Below are positions 1 to 8,370 of a DNA stretch of 11,607 nucleotides, piece by piece. This DNA is from Chitinophagaceae bacterium (lineage in GTDB: Bacteria > Bacteroidota > Bacteroidia > Chitinophagales > Chitinophagaceae): assembly GCA_947447815.1 (NCBI GenBank), contig CANFLJ010000025.1:1-11607 (forward strand). Reading direction: 5' to 3'. A model generated the notes under the pieces. The model saw only the letters and a list, made by a program, of their open reading frames with translations. It was not told the DNA's origin and ran no database searches. The stretch's first letter is position 1; every line of letters starts with the position of its first letter. Made by a program: the position numbers and the translations under genes.

Positions 1-761
1 GAACTATCTGTTTTCAGTACCCCATAATCGTAACTGTAGCCCGATCTGGCTAATGAACTTCCTAGTACTATAAAACCACCATCATTAGCAGGTTTTAAAT
101 CGGTGATGCCTTTTAGTGTAGTAGAAATAGTCTTCTTCCATAGCAGCGAGCCAGAAGAACTAAACTTTACCATTTCGGCAGTAGCACTGGAAGCAACCGT
201 GGATGTAAAGAATGTACCGCCAACAATAAAATTACCATTATCATCTTCCATCACTGAGGAAGCATACGCATTGTAAGTATTTGTAACACTGTTTTTCCAT
301 AAAATATTTCCTGACTTATCAAGCCTCACTACAAACATCACGGCCAGTGCATTATTGCCCAGACTGGTTAAATCGCCATCTACAGAATACGAAGTACCTG
401 CAACAATAAAACCACTATCGCTTGTTTGTTGTATACACTGACTAAGATCGTTATTCATCCCGCCAATACATTTTTGCCATTGTAAGGTTCCGGTACTGTT
501 TGTTTTTACCACCCAGATATCACTATTAAGTGTTGAGGTAGTATTATAATGCATACCAGATACATCGCCATTATTATTACTGTTTGTATTACCACAAAAC
601 ACAAATCCTTTATCTAATGTTTGTTTAACATTGGCGGGGACATCATTCATAGTACCACCATAGCACTTTTGCCATTCTATAGCAGGAGGGGTGGTTTGTG
701 CCAATGCAATTTGAGCAACCGCAATCAGTATTGATATAAAAAAAATGTATATTTTATTCAT
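1..761 (-). CDS. Secreted repeat protein, possible T9SS cargo (N-terminal part, cut by window edge)
   Basis: The reading frame starts at the ATG complementary to 759-761 and stays open for 253 codons to the left edge, so the C-terminus is missing. Residues 1-21 form a signal peptide (MNK, a hydrophobic core, then ALA before Gln22), so the product is exported. The mature part has at least four degenerate repeats. Each begins with a Trp-containing strand (W30 and W95 in WQKC.GG, W155 and W208 in LWK), followed by a D/QT.D.GF.. G.T block. Spacing between the Trp residues is about 65, 60 and 53 residues. This resembles large beta-propeller-like surface proteins of Bacteroidota, often annotated 'T9SS type A sorting domain-containing protein' or hypothetical. 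The sorting domain would lie outside the window, so the export route is inference. It is transcribed divergently from the sensor kinase. No enzyme motif is visible and its molecular role is unknown. Confidence 0.85.
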   Translation of the reverse strand, partial: MNKIYIFFISILIAVAQIALAQTTPPAIEWQKCYGGTMNDVPANVKQTLDKGFVFCGNTNSNNNGDVSGMHYNTTSTLNSDIWVVKTNSTGTLQWQKCIGGMNNDLSQCIQQTSDSGFIVAGTSYSVDGDLTSLGNNALAVMFVVRLDKSGNILWKNSVTNTYNAYASSVMEDDNGNFIVGGTFFTSTVASSATAEMVKFSSSGSLLWKKTISTTLKGITDLKPANDGGFIVLGSSLARSGYSYDYGVLKTDS

Positions 762-982
762 TGTTAGCGTTATAACTATTGCAAATTAATAATGTAAGTA
801 CCTTAAATAATACTTATTACCGAAAAATCTAAAGCGAATTTGATAATAATCTCTTCTTAAAAAATGTAAATTGTATATCTGTGTTCATTTTTTGTATAAT
901 TATGTAAATCTATTATTTACCGGATTTTTTACGGCTGATCTGACAAACCTTATGCATTGTAAACTTACATTTACCCTTCTTT
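762..982. promoter_or_regulatory. Divergent intergenic region between the secreted repeat protein and the sensor kinase
   Basis: This 221-nt, very AT-rich spacer must carry the 5' ends of two divergent transcripts. No ORF, hairpin terminator or RNA gene is evident. On the minus strand, TTAATTTG (complement of 782-789) is one mismatch from the Bacteroidota -7 consensus TAnnTTTG and would leave a leader of only about 15-20 nt before the start at 761. No good -33 TTG is seen at the right distance. ATGTAAAT occurs twice on the plus strand (864-871 and 902-909), and related TGTAA/TTACA words occur near 793, 957 and 965. Neither gene has a recognisable Shine-Dalgarno sequence, which is normal for the phylum. 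Confidence 0.6.
871..904 (+). promoter_or_regulatory. Candidate promoter/operator for the kinase-regulator operon
   Basis: TAATTATG at 897-904 differs by one base from the Bacteroidota sigma -7 element TAnnTTTG. A TTG at 871-873 lies upstream at a slightly long spacing (23 nt). The same patch holds TATAAT at 895-900 and two copies of TTGTATA (871-877, 892-898) exactly 21 nt apart. The transcript would begin around 910, giving a leader of roughly 70 nt. All of this is motif matching in AT-rich DNA, and the 7-mer also occurs inside genes, so the assignment is weak. Confidence 0.25.
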
Positions 983-3937
983 ATGAAATATGTTTTAGTT
1001 AGTTTTTATAGTTTAATAATACTGGCAATTGTTGATCCTGCTTCTGCACAGGTTGGCAACTGGAAACATTATGGTATAAAAGAAGGGCTACCAGCCAATA
1101 CTATTTATTCTGTAACGCAGGATAAAAAAGGATTTATATGGATAGGCACCGAAGCGGGTCTGGTGAGGTTTGACGGGAGTGAATTTAAAACCTATACCAT
1201 GAAAGACGGGCTACCGGATAATGAAATAATAAGCGTTACCGCCGACTCGCTGGATAGAATCTGGATAACTCCTTTTAAAAAGAATATATGTTTTATAAAA
1301 GAAGGTATTATTCATACCGAAAAAACAGATACTCTTTTAGCCAATATAGCTAAACAAGTATCATCGACCTGTACTTACTTTGTAGGAAAAAATAACAGGG
1401 TATGGATTTACTCCAGGATAATTCTGTCCGTTACTAATAATCAGATTAAAAAGATATATCTGCCAAACGACCAAAACCATGTAAGGTATATAGAAGACCT
1501 GAACGATCATGAATTTATGGTGTATACAACTACCCGTTTTTTGAAGTATAAAAATTATAAGTTAGTTGATTCATTTGAAGTAAAAAACATCAGTAACAAT
1601 TATAAAAACAATATCAATGTTCTGCAAGATAAAATATACTACTCCACTAAGGATACAATAGATATTTTTGAAAGAGACCAGAACTATAAATTCCGACTGA
1701 ATAAAACCTACTTACTAAAAGGCAATTCCTTTTCGCATTGTTTAGCTTTAAACAATAAACTATTTATCCCTTCAATTGGTCTTGGCACCTATGTTTGCGA
1801 TAACATAAAATCGGCTACCCCTTCTTTTTATTTCATACCAAATCATTCCAATAGTCTTTTTAAGGACCGGGATAATAATATATGGATTGCTACTGCAAAT
1901 GAGGGGCTGTTGTTTCAACAAAACAATGAATCCGTTTTAACCATAAATAACAGTATCGGACTTTTATTTGACAATGCAGGCGCTGTGTATGCTGATAGCC
2001 TTAATAATATTTATATAGGTGATGGTATAGGTACCTTAAGATGCTATACCAAAGGAAAGATAAAAACAATTATTCCTCCTTTAAGAAACATTAATCAGTA
2101 TACAAAATCAATAAAAATAGCAGCAGCAAAGGATTACATCGCATTTTCAAGTGATAATTATGCTTTGATATTGTATAATCTAAAGGACAAAAAAACAACA
2201 CTTTGCTCCAACCTTTCTACTAAGTCATTTATATACTCCCCTTTTCAAAACAAGTTTATATCGGGGTTAAGCTCGGGCATATCCTACACAAACCCTACTC
2301 TCCCTTTTGCAACTAAATATATTTATAATACTTTAAGAGTAACGCAGATTTGTGAAGACCTGCATGGCACCCTGTATTGCGGTACTCCCGAAGGATTATA
2401 CAAATGGACAGATTCTTTTGTACCACTTTTTAAAACGCAGAATATATTATCAAACAGAATAAATACAATAACCTGTGATGCAAATAATCTTGTATGGGTA
2501 AGTGTATCCTCTGGACAAATAGTTGCTATCCATAACGATAAAATAATTTATGAATTCAACCCGGCAGACAATGCCATCTTCACTGGAACCATCTGCCGAT
2601 CGATGTTTGCCGACAAGCGTAGTAATATCTGGATTGCAACCAATAACGGATTAAATAAAATAAACTACTTCTTTAATGCAAACACCAACACTATTGAAGT
2701 AAAAAATATAGTCCCTTATACAACCATTGATGGACTGGCAGACAATAACTTAAACGATGTTTTTGTAAAAGATTCTATGGTGTACACTGCCACTTCAAAA
2801 GGCGTATCAGTTTTTAATTATATAAAATTAGCGGCTACTCCACCACCTCCAATATTCATTACCAATATCAGTATCAACCAAAGAGATACCTCTATTAAAG
2901 ATCAGTATACTTTAATGCATAATCAAAATAATATCTCTATTAAGTATGCTGGTATATCCTTTATATCGGATGGCAAAATAAGATTCAGGTATAAATTAAT
3001 CGGATCAGACGACAAATGGAATTACACCAGCTTAAATCAGATTGAATTAAAATCCTTGCATGATGGTGAATATACATTTGTAGTAGAAGCATTGGATAAG
3101 TTTGGAAACCCATCACTTTATCCAGCTAAAATTACCCTCCATATTAAACCAGCATTTTATAATACAATACTATTTAGGGTAATCTCCATTTTGCTATTCG
3201 CTTTTATAATTTACTATTTATTATTAAGGCTATTTAATATCCGTAAAAAGAAATCGTTGGAGAAAATTGCTATACAGGAAAAGATAGCACAGTTGGAACA
3301 GCAAGCATTAAGATCGCAAATGAATCCGCACTTTATTTTTAATAGTCTGTCGGCAATCCAACATTATATAAATCAGGAAGATGCAACTAATGCCAATAAA
3401 TATCTGACTATGTTCTCCAGATTGATTAGAAAAACGTTGAACAACTCCAGCGAAACGACCATTAGTATATTTAAAGAAATGGACTTTTTAGAAAACTATA
3501 TTTTACTGGAACAAATGCGTTTTAAAGATACTTTCATCTTTACCATTACCTGTGATGAAAATATTAATGGATCCAATACATTTATTCCACCAATGATACT
3601 GCAGCCATTTGTAGAAAATGCCATAAGACATGGACTGATGTATAGAAAAGAGAAAAATGGAGAACTACATATTAGCTTTAAAGAAAAAGACGGGCAGCTG
3701 GTTTGCTATATAGACGACAATGGTATTGGGTTTGAAGCGTCTAAACAATTTAAGACATCGGCTCATATAGAATATCAGTCGAAAGGTATTACCATTACAA
3801 ATGACAGAATTAATACCATCAATGCAATAAATAACCAAAAAATACTAATAGAAATAATCGACAAATTTTTGATGACCCCAGCCGCTGAAGGAACAATCAT
3901 CACTATTACTTTTCCTTTTCTTAATACAGGTTATTAA
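983..3937 (+). CDS. Membrane sensor histidine kinase with Reg_prop propeller, Y_Y_Y domain and LytS-type kinase
   Basis: Senses an unknown extracytoplasmic signal and phosphorylates the regulator encoded just downstream. Residues 1-22 are a signal peptide (PASA before Gln23). From about residue 35 to 620 come propeller repeats of the two-component-regulator type, such as GFIWIGTEAGLVRFDG near residue 50, NNIWIATANEGL, GTLYCGTPEGLYKW and SNIWIATNNGLNKI. A Y_Y_Y domain follows (about 651-720, ending DGEYTFVVEALDKFGN). One membrane helix lies at about 731-751, then a short Lys/Glu-rich coil. The kinase core is the His_kinase/LytS type: phospho-acceptor His783 in NPHFIFNSL, N-box with Asn879 in FVENAIRHG, G1 box DDNGIGF (911-917) and a G2-like KGI.I.NDRI (934 onward). 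It is not a hybrid: no receiver or AraC domain is fused. The start is supported by the signal peptide. The gene is 15 nt upstream of the LytTR regulator, a clear operon. The ligand cannot be deduced. Confidence 0.95.
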   Translation: MKYVLVSFYSLIILAIVDPASAQVGNWKHYGIKEGLPANTIYSVTQDKKGFIWIGTEAGLVRFDGSEFKTYTMKDGLPDNEIISVTADSLDRIWITPFKKNICFIKEGIIHTEKTDTLLANIAKQVSSTCTYFVGKNNRVWIYSRIILSVTNNQIKKIYLPNDQNHVRYIEDLNDHEFMVYTTTRFLKYKNYKLVDSFEVKNISNNYKNNINVLQDKIYYSTKDTIDIFERDQNYKFRLNKTYLLKGNSFSHCLALNNKLFIPSIGLGTYVCDNIKSATPSFYFIPNHSNSLFKDRDNNIWIATANEGLLFQQNNESVLTINNSIGLLFDNAGAVYADSLNNIYIGDGIGTLRCYTKGKIKTIIPPLRNINQYTKSIKIAAAKDYIAFSSDNYALILYNLKDKKTTLCSNLSTKSFIYSPFQNKFISGLSSGISYTNPTLPFATKYIYNTLRVTQICEDLHGTLYCGTPEGLYKWTDSFVPLFKTQNILSNRINTITCDANNLVWVSVSSGQIVAIHNDKIIYEFNPADNAIFTGTICRSMFADKRSNIWIATNNGLNKINYFFNANTNTIEVKNIVPYTTIDGLADNNLNDVFVKDSMVYTATSKGVSVFNYIKLAATPPPPIFITNISINQRDTSIKDQYTLMHNQNNISIKYAGISFISDGKIRFRYKLIGSDDKWNYTSLNQIELKSLHDGEYTFVVEALDKFGNPSLYPAKITLHIKPAFYNTILFRVISILLFAFIIYYLLLRLFNIRKKKSLEKIAIQEKIAQLEQQALRSQMNPHFIFNSLSAIQHYINQEDATNANKYLTMFSRLIRKTLNNSSETTISIFKEMDFLENYILLEQMRFKDTFIFTITCDENINGSNTFIPPMILQPFVENAIRHGLMYRKEKNGELHISFKEKDGQLVCYIDDNGIGFEASKQFKTSAHIEYQSKGITITNDRINTINAINNQKILIEIIDKFLMTPAAEGTIITITFPFLNTGY

Positions 3938-3952
3938 TTATAAATTTTTAAA

Positions 3953-4699
3953 ATGATAAAAGCAGTTATTATAGACGATGAACACTTACTGGTAAAGAGC
4001 ATCAGTTTTATGCTGCAGAAATACTGCCATCAGGTAAGACTAACTGGGTCGGCAGATTCGGCTATCAGCGGCAAAAAACTAATAGAGGATCAACTTCCTG
4101 ATCTTGTATTCTTAGATATTCAGATGCCTTATGGCAATGGCTTTGATTTATTAAATAGCATTGAAAATCATTCATTTGAAACCATCATTATTAGTGCTTT
4201 TGAAGACTACGCAATAAAGGCATTCAAATTTGAAGCCCTGGATTATCTTCTGAAGCCTATAGATATAGAAGAATTAATTAATGCTGTAGACAAGGCTACT
4301 GAACGGATAACGAAAGCTAGGCTTTTGAAAGAGGCAGAAGCTAAACTTCAGGATAACAGTAGCTTGTCGATAGATGATCAGAAGCTTCGTTTTCAAACCA
4401 GCAAGGGATTTGTAATTGTGGGATTTGAGGACATATTATTTCTGGAATCCAATGGCAACTATACCTACATTAACCTTGTACATGGGGAACAATATCTGGT
4501 AACTAAACAGTTGGGTGAATTTGAACGACAGCTACCTTCTAGTATATTTTACAGAACCCATAATGAGTACATTATTAATATAAACAAAGTAAATAACTAT
4601 ATAAAAGGCAGAGGTGGATATGCTGTGTTGCAAGATGGAATACAAGTGAAAATATCGGCTAATAAAAAAACAGCATTTCTAAACCGATATAATAAATAA
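3953..4699 (+). CDS. LytTR family response regulator, partner of the upstream kinase
   Basis: A 248-residue DNA-binding response regulator of the LytR/AlgR type. The receiver domain (about 2-120) shows the acidic pair Asp8-Asp9, phospho-acceptor Asp55 in FLDIQMP, Ser81 in the switch position and the conserved Lys101 in LLKPI, so phosphorylation should be functional. After a charged linker (about 112-140), the LytTR domain fills 143-248, with typical strings such as ILFLESNGNYTYI, FYRTHNEYIININKV and VKISANKK. LytTR proteins bind as dimers to pairs of short direct repeats spaced about two helical turns apart. It starts 15 nt after the kinase stop and surely shares its transcript. Its target genes are not known. 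The divergent secreted-protein gene and its own operon are the nearest candidates. The ATG at 3953 is the only sensible start, because the receiver's first strand begins at residue 2. Confidence 0.95.
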   Translation: MIKAVIIDDEHLLVKSISFMLQKYCHQVRLTGSADSAISGKKLIEDQLPDLVFLDIQMPYGNGFDLLNSIENHSFETIIISAFEDYAIKAFKFEALDYLLKPIDIEELINAVDKATERITKARLLKEAEAKLQDNSSLSIDDQKLRFQTSKGFVIVGFEDILFLESNGNYTYINLVHGEQYLVTKQLGEFERQLPSSIFYRTHNEYIININKVNNYIKGRGGYAVLQDGIQVKISANKKTAFLNRYNK

Positions 4700-4775
4700 C
4701 TCTTTAAAGTTGTATACAAATTGGCATATACAAGGGATAACTTTATCAGTATTGAGCATAATTAATTCCCATATT

Positions 4776-4821
4776 ATTAAATAAGAAAAGCGCAACCTAA
4801 GTTGCGCTTTTCTTATTTAAT
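4776..4821. terminator. Bidirectional intrinsic terminator between convergent genes
   Basis: A perfect inverted repeat has 21-nt arms (4776-4796 and 4801-4821) around a CTAA loop (4797-4800). The GC-rich core GCGCAAC/GTTGCGC sits next to the loop, and A-rich/T-rich flanks give a T tract (CTTTTCTTATTT) on either strand. It lies 76 nt after the response regulator stop and 54 nt after the peptidase stop on the opposite strand, so it can end both transcripts. Apart from this, the 176-nt convergent gap holds only a short palindrome, TTGTATACAA, at 4710-4719. Confidence 0.88.
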
Positions 4822-4875
4822 TTCGGCAACAGGTAAAACCTATAACCCAAAACTATCAAACAGCATTGTACAACC

Positions 4876-6801
4876 TTATAAAGTCTCCTTCAACCAGTTA
4901 TAAAACTCTCTTTGCCATACCAGTGCATTTTGTGGTGACATAACCCAATGGTTTTCATCTGGTAAGTATAAGAACTTACTCTTAATACCTTTCAGCTGAG
5001 CAGCCTGAAAGGCCTGTTGTCCTTGTTCGATAGGTACTCTATAATCTTTGCCACCTTGTACTATCATAATAGGTGTATTCCATTTGTCCACCATATTACT
5101 TGGGCTCTGAGCAAAGCTTCTTTGGGCAACTGCATTATTCTTTTCCCAGTATGCACCGCCTTTCTCCCAGTATTCAAACCACATTTCATCAGTAGTACCA
5201 AACATACTTCTGAAATCGAACACCCCATCATGTGCAATAAAGGTTTTAAAACGATTGTTATGCAATCCTGCAAGTGCAAATACAGAGTAGCCACCAAAGC
5301 TTGCACCAATGCAACCTAATCTTGATTTATCTACATAAGGAAGATTAGTAGCATCGTCAATTGCTGATAAATAATCATCCATTACTTGTCCGCCCCAGTC
5401 TTTACTTATCTGCTCGTTCCACTTGGTACCATGTCCTGGCATACCTCTGCGGTTAGGCGCAATAATGATATAACCATTAGATGCCATCAGCTGAAAATTC
5501 CAACGGAAAGAATAGAATTGTGTAAGAGCAGATTGAGGCCCACCCTGACAATACAATATAGTAGGATACTTTTTGGTAGAATCGAAGTTTGGTGGATAGA
5601 TAATCCACTCCAGCATGTCCTTTTTATCCGTAGTAGTAACCATCTTACGAACGGTTTTACATAGCATTAAGCTACTATAAAAATCATCGTTCACATGGGT
5701 AAGTTGCTTCAAAGGTTGATCTGCATTAGGTTCCAGCACAAATAGTTCGGGAGCATGATTCATATCATCTCTAGTTACAATAAGTTTGCCATCCAACTCG
5801 CCTACTATACCAGTAACATCAAAATCGCCTTTGGTGAGCTGGGTAATGGTACCAGAGAAATCATTTTTATCAGAGATAAATCTATCTACTTTAAACAACT
5901 GTAAAGTACCATTAACGGGTGCATTAAAATAGATGGCTTTACCATCATCACTCCATTTAAAATTTTCAACATGCAGGTCATCTCTTTTGCCAGTAAGATT
6001 AAAGTGATTACCATTTACTAGTACAATAAGGTCTTGTTTGTCGGCCTCGTAACCATCTCTTCTCATCTGCAACCATGCCAGAATTCCTTCTTTATTATAC
6101 GCAGGATTTAAATCGTACCCTTTGTTGTAATCGGTTAAATTTTTAGTTAGGCCGGTTGTAATATCATATTCAAACAAATCAGTATTGGTACTCATAGTAT
6201 AAGCAGTACCTGTTTTTTGTTTGGTAACATATACTATATGCTTACTATCCGGACTCCAGATGTAATCTTCGTCACCTCCAAAAGGTTGAGTAGGACAATC
6301 ATAAGGCTGCTTAGGCATGATATCCTTTTTACGTTTTGACCCAGTAGAATCGTTTGGTGCAAAAAATACGTGATTGTATTTTCCATCCTCCCAGGTATCC
6401 CAATGACGGTAATTGAGGCTGGTAAATACGTATGCATTGGATAATGGAAGATCGGAATAAAGATCTTTCCCTTTTACTGGGTTTACCATTACTTCATCGC
6501 TGGAAAGGATAAATTTCCCATCAGGTGATACACTATTATTAACCAACAAATCACTGGCAGTTTTTACCAGCTCGGGTTTACCTCCGTTAATTGCAAGTTT
6601 ATAACTCTTTTTGCTAAACTTATTTTCTCTTACATCGGGATAACTAACGGTATACAAAACAAACTTTTTATCTTTTGATATACCATTTGCTGATACCCTA
6701 CCTATCTTCCACAATAATTCGGGAGAAAGGGTTTGTTTTGGTTGAGCACTTACCAGATGCATCATCAGTATGCATACTATTCCTAAAAACAAATACTTCA
6801 T
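4876..6801 (-). CDS. Secreted S9 family serine peptidase (prolyl oligopeptidase/DPP-like)
   Basis: A 641-residue exported peptidase that should cleave short peptides, probably releasing dipeptides in the periplasm. Residues 1-19 are a signal peptide (MKYLFLGIV..., cut before Gln20). The N-terminal half (about 30-370) is a WD40-like/DPP beta-propeller with repeats such as VSPDGKFIL, WSPDSKHIVYV and WSDDGKAIYF. The alpha/beta-hydrolase domain fills about 395-641. It has an oxyanion-region GGPQ (420-423), nucleophile Ser501 in GASFGGYS, Asp586 in GGKDYRVP and His618 in ENHWV, so the catalytic triad is complete. Length and order fit acylaminoacyl-peptidase/DPP5-like S9C enzymes. The exact P1 preference cannot be read by eye. 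The gene follows the aldehyde dehydrogenase by 45 nt on the same strand with no terminator between them, so cotranscription is likely. It ends at the shared convergent hairpin. Confidence 0.95.
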   Translation of the reverse strand: MKYLFLGIVCILMMHLVSAQPKQTLSPELLWKIGRVSANGISKDKKFVLYTVSYPDVRENKFSKKSYKLAINGGKPELVKTASDLLVNNSVSPDGKFILSSDEVMVNPVKGKDLYSDLPLSNAYVFTSLNYRHWDTWEDGKYNHVFFAPNDSTGSKRKKDIMPKQPYDCPTQPFGGDEDYIWSPDSKHIVYVTKQKTGTAYTMSTNTDLFEYDITTGLTKNLTDYNKGYDLNPAYNKEGILAWLQMRRDGYEADKQDLIVLVNGNHFNLTGKRDDLHVENFKWSDDGKAIYFNAPVNGTLQLFKVDRFISDKNDFSGTITQLTKGDFDVTGIVGELDGKLIVTRDDMNHAPELFVLEPNADQPLKQLTHVNDDFYSSLMLCKTVRKMVTTTDKKDMLEWIIYPPNFDSTKKYPTILYCQGGPQSALTQFYSFRWNFQLMASNGYIIIAPNRRGMPGHGTKWNEQISKDWGGQVMDDYLSAIDDATNLPYVDKSRLGCIGASFGGYSVFALAGLHNNRFKTFIAHDGVFDFRSMFGTTDEMWFEYWEKGGAYWEKNNAVAQRSFAQSPSNMVDKWNTPIMIVQGGKDYRVPIEQGQQAFQAAQLKGIKSKFLYLPDENHWVMSPQNALVWQREFYNWLKETL

Positions 6802-6846
6802 CTATAGTTTATTTAATGTACAAATAAAGGGAAAAACAAAGATGTT

Positions 6847-8370
6847 TTACCCAAGATTAAATTCAATTCCTTGAGCCAATGGCAACTGACTACTCCAGTT
6901 GATGGTATTGGTTTGACGACGCATATATCCTTTCCATGCATCGCTACCACTTTCGCGACCACCACCTGTTTCTTTTTCACCACCAAAAGCACCACCAATT
7001 TCAGCACCACTGGTACCAATGTTTACATTAGCAATACCACAGTCGCTACCTAAGTGCGATAAGAATTGTTCTGCTTCTCTCATATTCAAGGTAAAAATTG
7101 CAGAAGATAATCCCTGAGGCACTCCATTCTGCATTGCAATAGCTTCTTCCAGCGAGCTATACTTCATTATATAAAGGATAGGAGCAAAAGTTTCGTGTTG
7201 TACGATAGCCAGTTCGTTGGTGGCTTCGGCAATACATGGTTTTACATAACATCCACTTTCAAAACCAGCACCTTCCAGTACACCACCTTCTACTATAAAG
7301 TTGCCACCTTGTTCCTTACATTGTTTAATAGAATTAAGATAATTATTTACAGCATCTTTATCTATCAATGGTCCTACATGATTCTTGCTATTCAACGGAT
7401 CGCCAATTACCAACTGGGTATAAGCCTTAATTAACTTTTGTTTGAAAGCATCATACACAGATTCATGAATAATCAAACGACGAGTAGAGGTACAACGTTG
7501 TCCGGCAGTACCTACAGCACCAAATACAGAGCCAATTAGAGCCATATCCAGATCGGCATGTTGCGAAATGATAATTGCATTGTTACCACCCAGTTCCAGA
7601 ATGGTCTTGCCAAATCTTTCCGATACTACTTTACCTATCTCTCTACCCATTCTGGTAGAGCCAGTAGCACTAATCATTGCAACATTAGTATCCTTGGTCA
7701 TCCACTCTCCTACTGTTCTGTCGCCCTGTATAATACAGCTTACACCTTCAGGTACATTATTATCAGCAAATACTTTAGCAACAATATTCTGAACCGCTAC
7801 AGCACAAAGAGGTGTTTTTTCACTAGGCTTCCAGATAGTAACGTTTCCACAGATCCATGCCAATGCTGAATTCCAGTTCCATACCGCAACCGGAAAATTG
7901 AATGCAGATATAATACCTACAATTCCCAATGGATGCCACTGTTCGTACATACGATGCTTTGGTCTTTCACTATGCATGGTTAAGCCATACAACTGACGCG
8001 ACAATCCTACAGCAAAATCGCAGATATCAATCATTTCCTGTACTTCACCCAAACCTTCCTGTAAGCTTTTGCCCATTTCGTAGCTTACCAGTTGTCCTAA
8101 AGGTTCTTTTTTAGCTCTTAGAGCATCGCCAAGTTGTCTTACCACGTCTCCTCTCTTGGGAGCAGGCCACATTTTGAATATTTCTTGTGCCTCGGCTGCT
8201 TTTTTGACAACATTTTGATAATTTTCAAAATTTGTTATTGAAACTTTTGCAATTAAATTGCCATTTACCGGAGAAAAACTATCTAATTCCTTATCTTCGT
8301 TCCACGATTGACTGCCGGTAGAACTCCCGTAGTTATTAGGTTTTATGCCTAATTGATGTAAAAAATCCAT
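6847..8370 (-). CDS. ALDH7-type aldehyde dehydrogenase (alpha-aminoadipate semialdehyde / piperideine-6-carboxylate dehydrogenase)
   Basis: Predicted cytosolic NAD-dependent enzyme that oxidises alpha-aminoadipate semialdehyde (in equilibrium with piperideine-6-carboxylate) to 2-aminoadipate in lysine breakdown. Numbering from the ATG complementary to 8368-8370 (507 residues): the cofactor-binding GSTRMG, general base Glu259 in LELGGNN, and nucleophile Cys293 in GQRCTSTRR, 34 residues apart as in the ALDH superfamily. The C-terminal block SGAEIGGAFGGEKETGGG followed by ESGSDAWK.YMRR and LPLAQGI is characteristic of the ALDH7A1/antiquitin clade, which makes the subfamily call strong. The frame is open 17 codons further up to 8421 (MQNNTSVII...). 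I prefer the inner start because MDFLHQLGI is the usual beginning of this family and the extra residues look like leader DNA. It heads a probable two-gene unit with the S9 peptidase and is divergent from PEPCK. The substrate is inferred from family membership; other semialdehydes are possible. Confidence 0.93.
   Translation of the reverse strand: MDFLHQLGIKPNNYGSSTGSQSWNEDKELDSFSPVNGNLIAKVSITNFENYQNVVKKAAEAQEIFKMWPAPKRGDVVRQLGDALRAKKEPLGQLVSYEMGKSLQEGLGEVQEMIDICDFAVGLSRQLYGLTMHSERPKHRMYEQWHPLGIVGIISAFNFPVAVWNWNSALAWICGNVTIWKPSEKTPLCAVAVQNIVAKVFADNNVPEGVSCIIQGDRTVGEWMTKDTNVAMISATGSTRMGREIGKVVSERFGKTILELGGNNAIIISQHADLDMALIGSVFGAVGTAGQRCTSTRRLIIHESVYDAFKQKLIKAYTQLVIGDPLNSKNHVGPLIDKDAVNNYLNSIKQCKEQGGNFIVEGGVLEGAGFESGCYVKPCIAEATNELAIVQHETFAPILYIMKYSSLEEAIAMQNGVPQGLSSAIFTLNMREAEQFLSHLGSDCGIANVNIGTSGAEIGGAFGGEKETGGGRESGSDAWKGYMRRQTNTINWSSQLPLAQGIEFNLG

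Noticed and set aside
3938..3952. Possible kinase-regulator fusion broken by a frameshift
   Set aside because: The kinase ends in a normal G2-box C-terminus with TAA, and the regulator begins with its own ATG and an intact first strand of the receiver; this is simply a two-gene operon.
4710..4719. Palindrome TTGTATACAA downstream of the response regulator, sharing TTGTATA with the kinase upstream region
   Set aside because: Only 10 bp in AT-rich DNA, at the 3' end of the operon, and the same 7-mer occurs inside several genes; not enough to call an operator.
5017..5664. Plus-strand and out-of-frame minus-strand ORFs of 80-100 codons inside the S9 peptidase gene
   Set aside because: They overlap a gene with a complete catalytic triad and signal peptide, have no family resemblance, and show low-complexity shadow composition.
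6813..8114. Several short ORFs on both strands over the ALDH7 gene
   Set aside because: All lie antisense to or out of frame with a well-supported dehydrogenase. Their Thr/Ser- or Val-rich composition is explained by the complementary codons.
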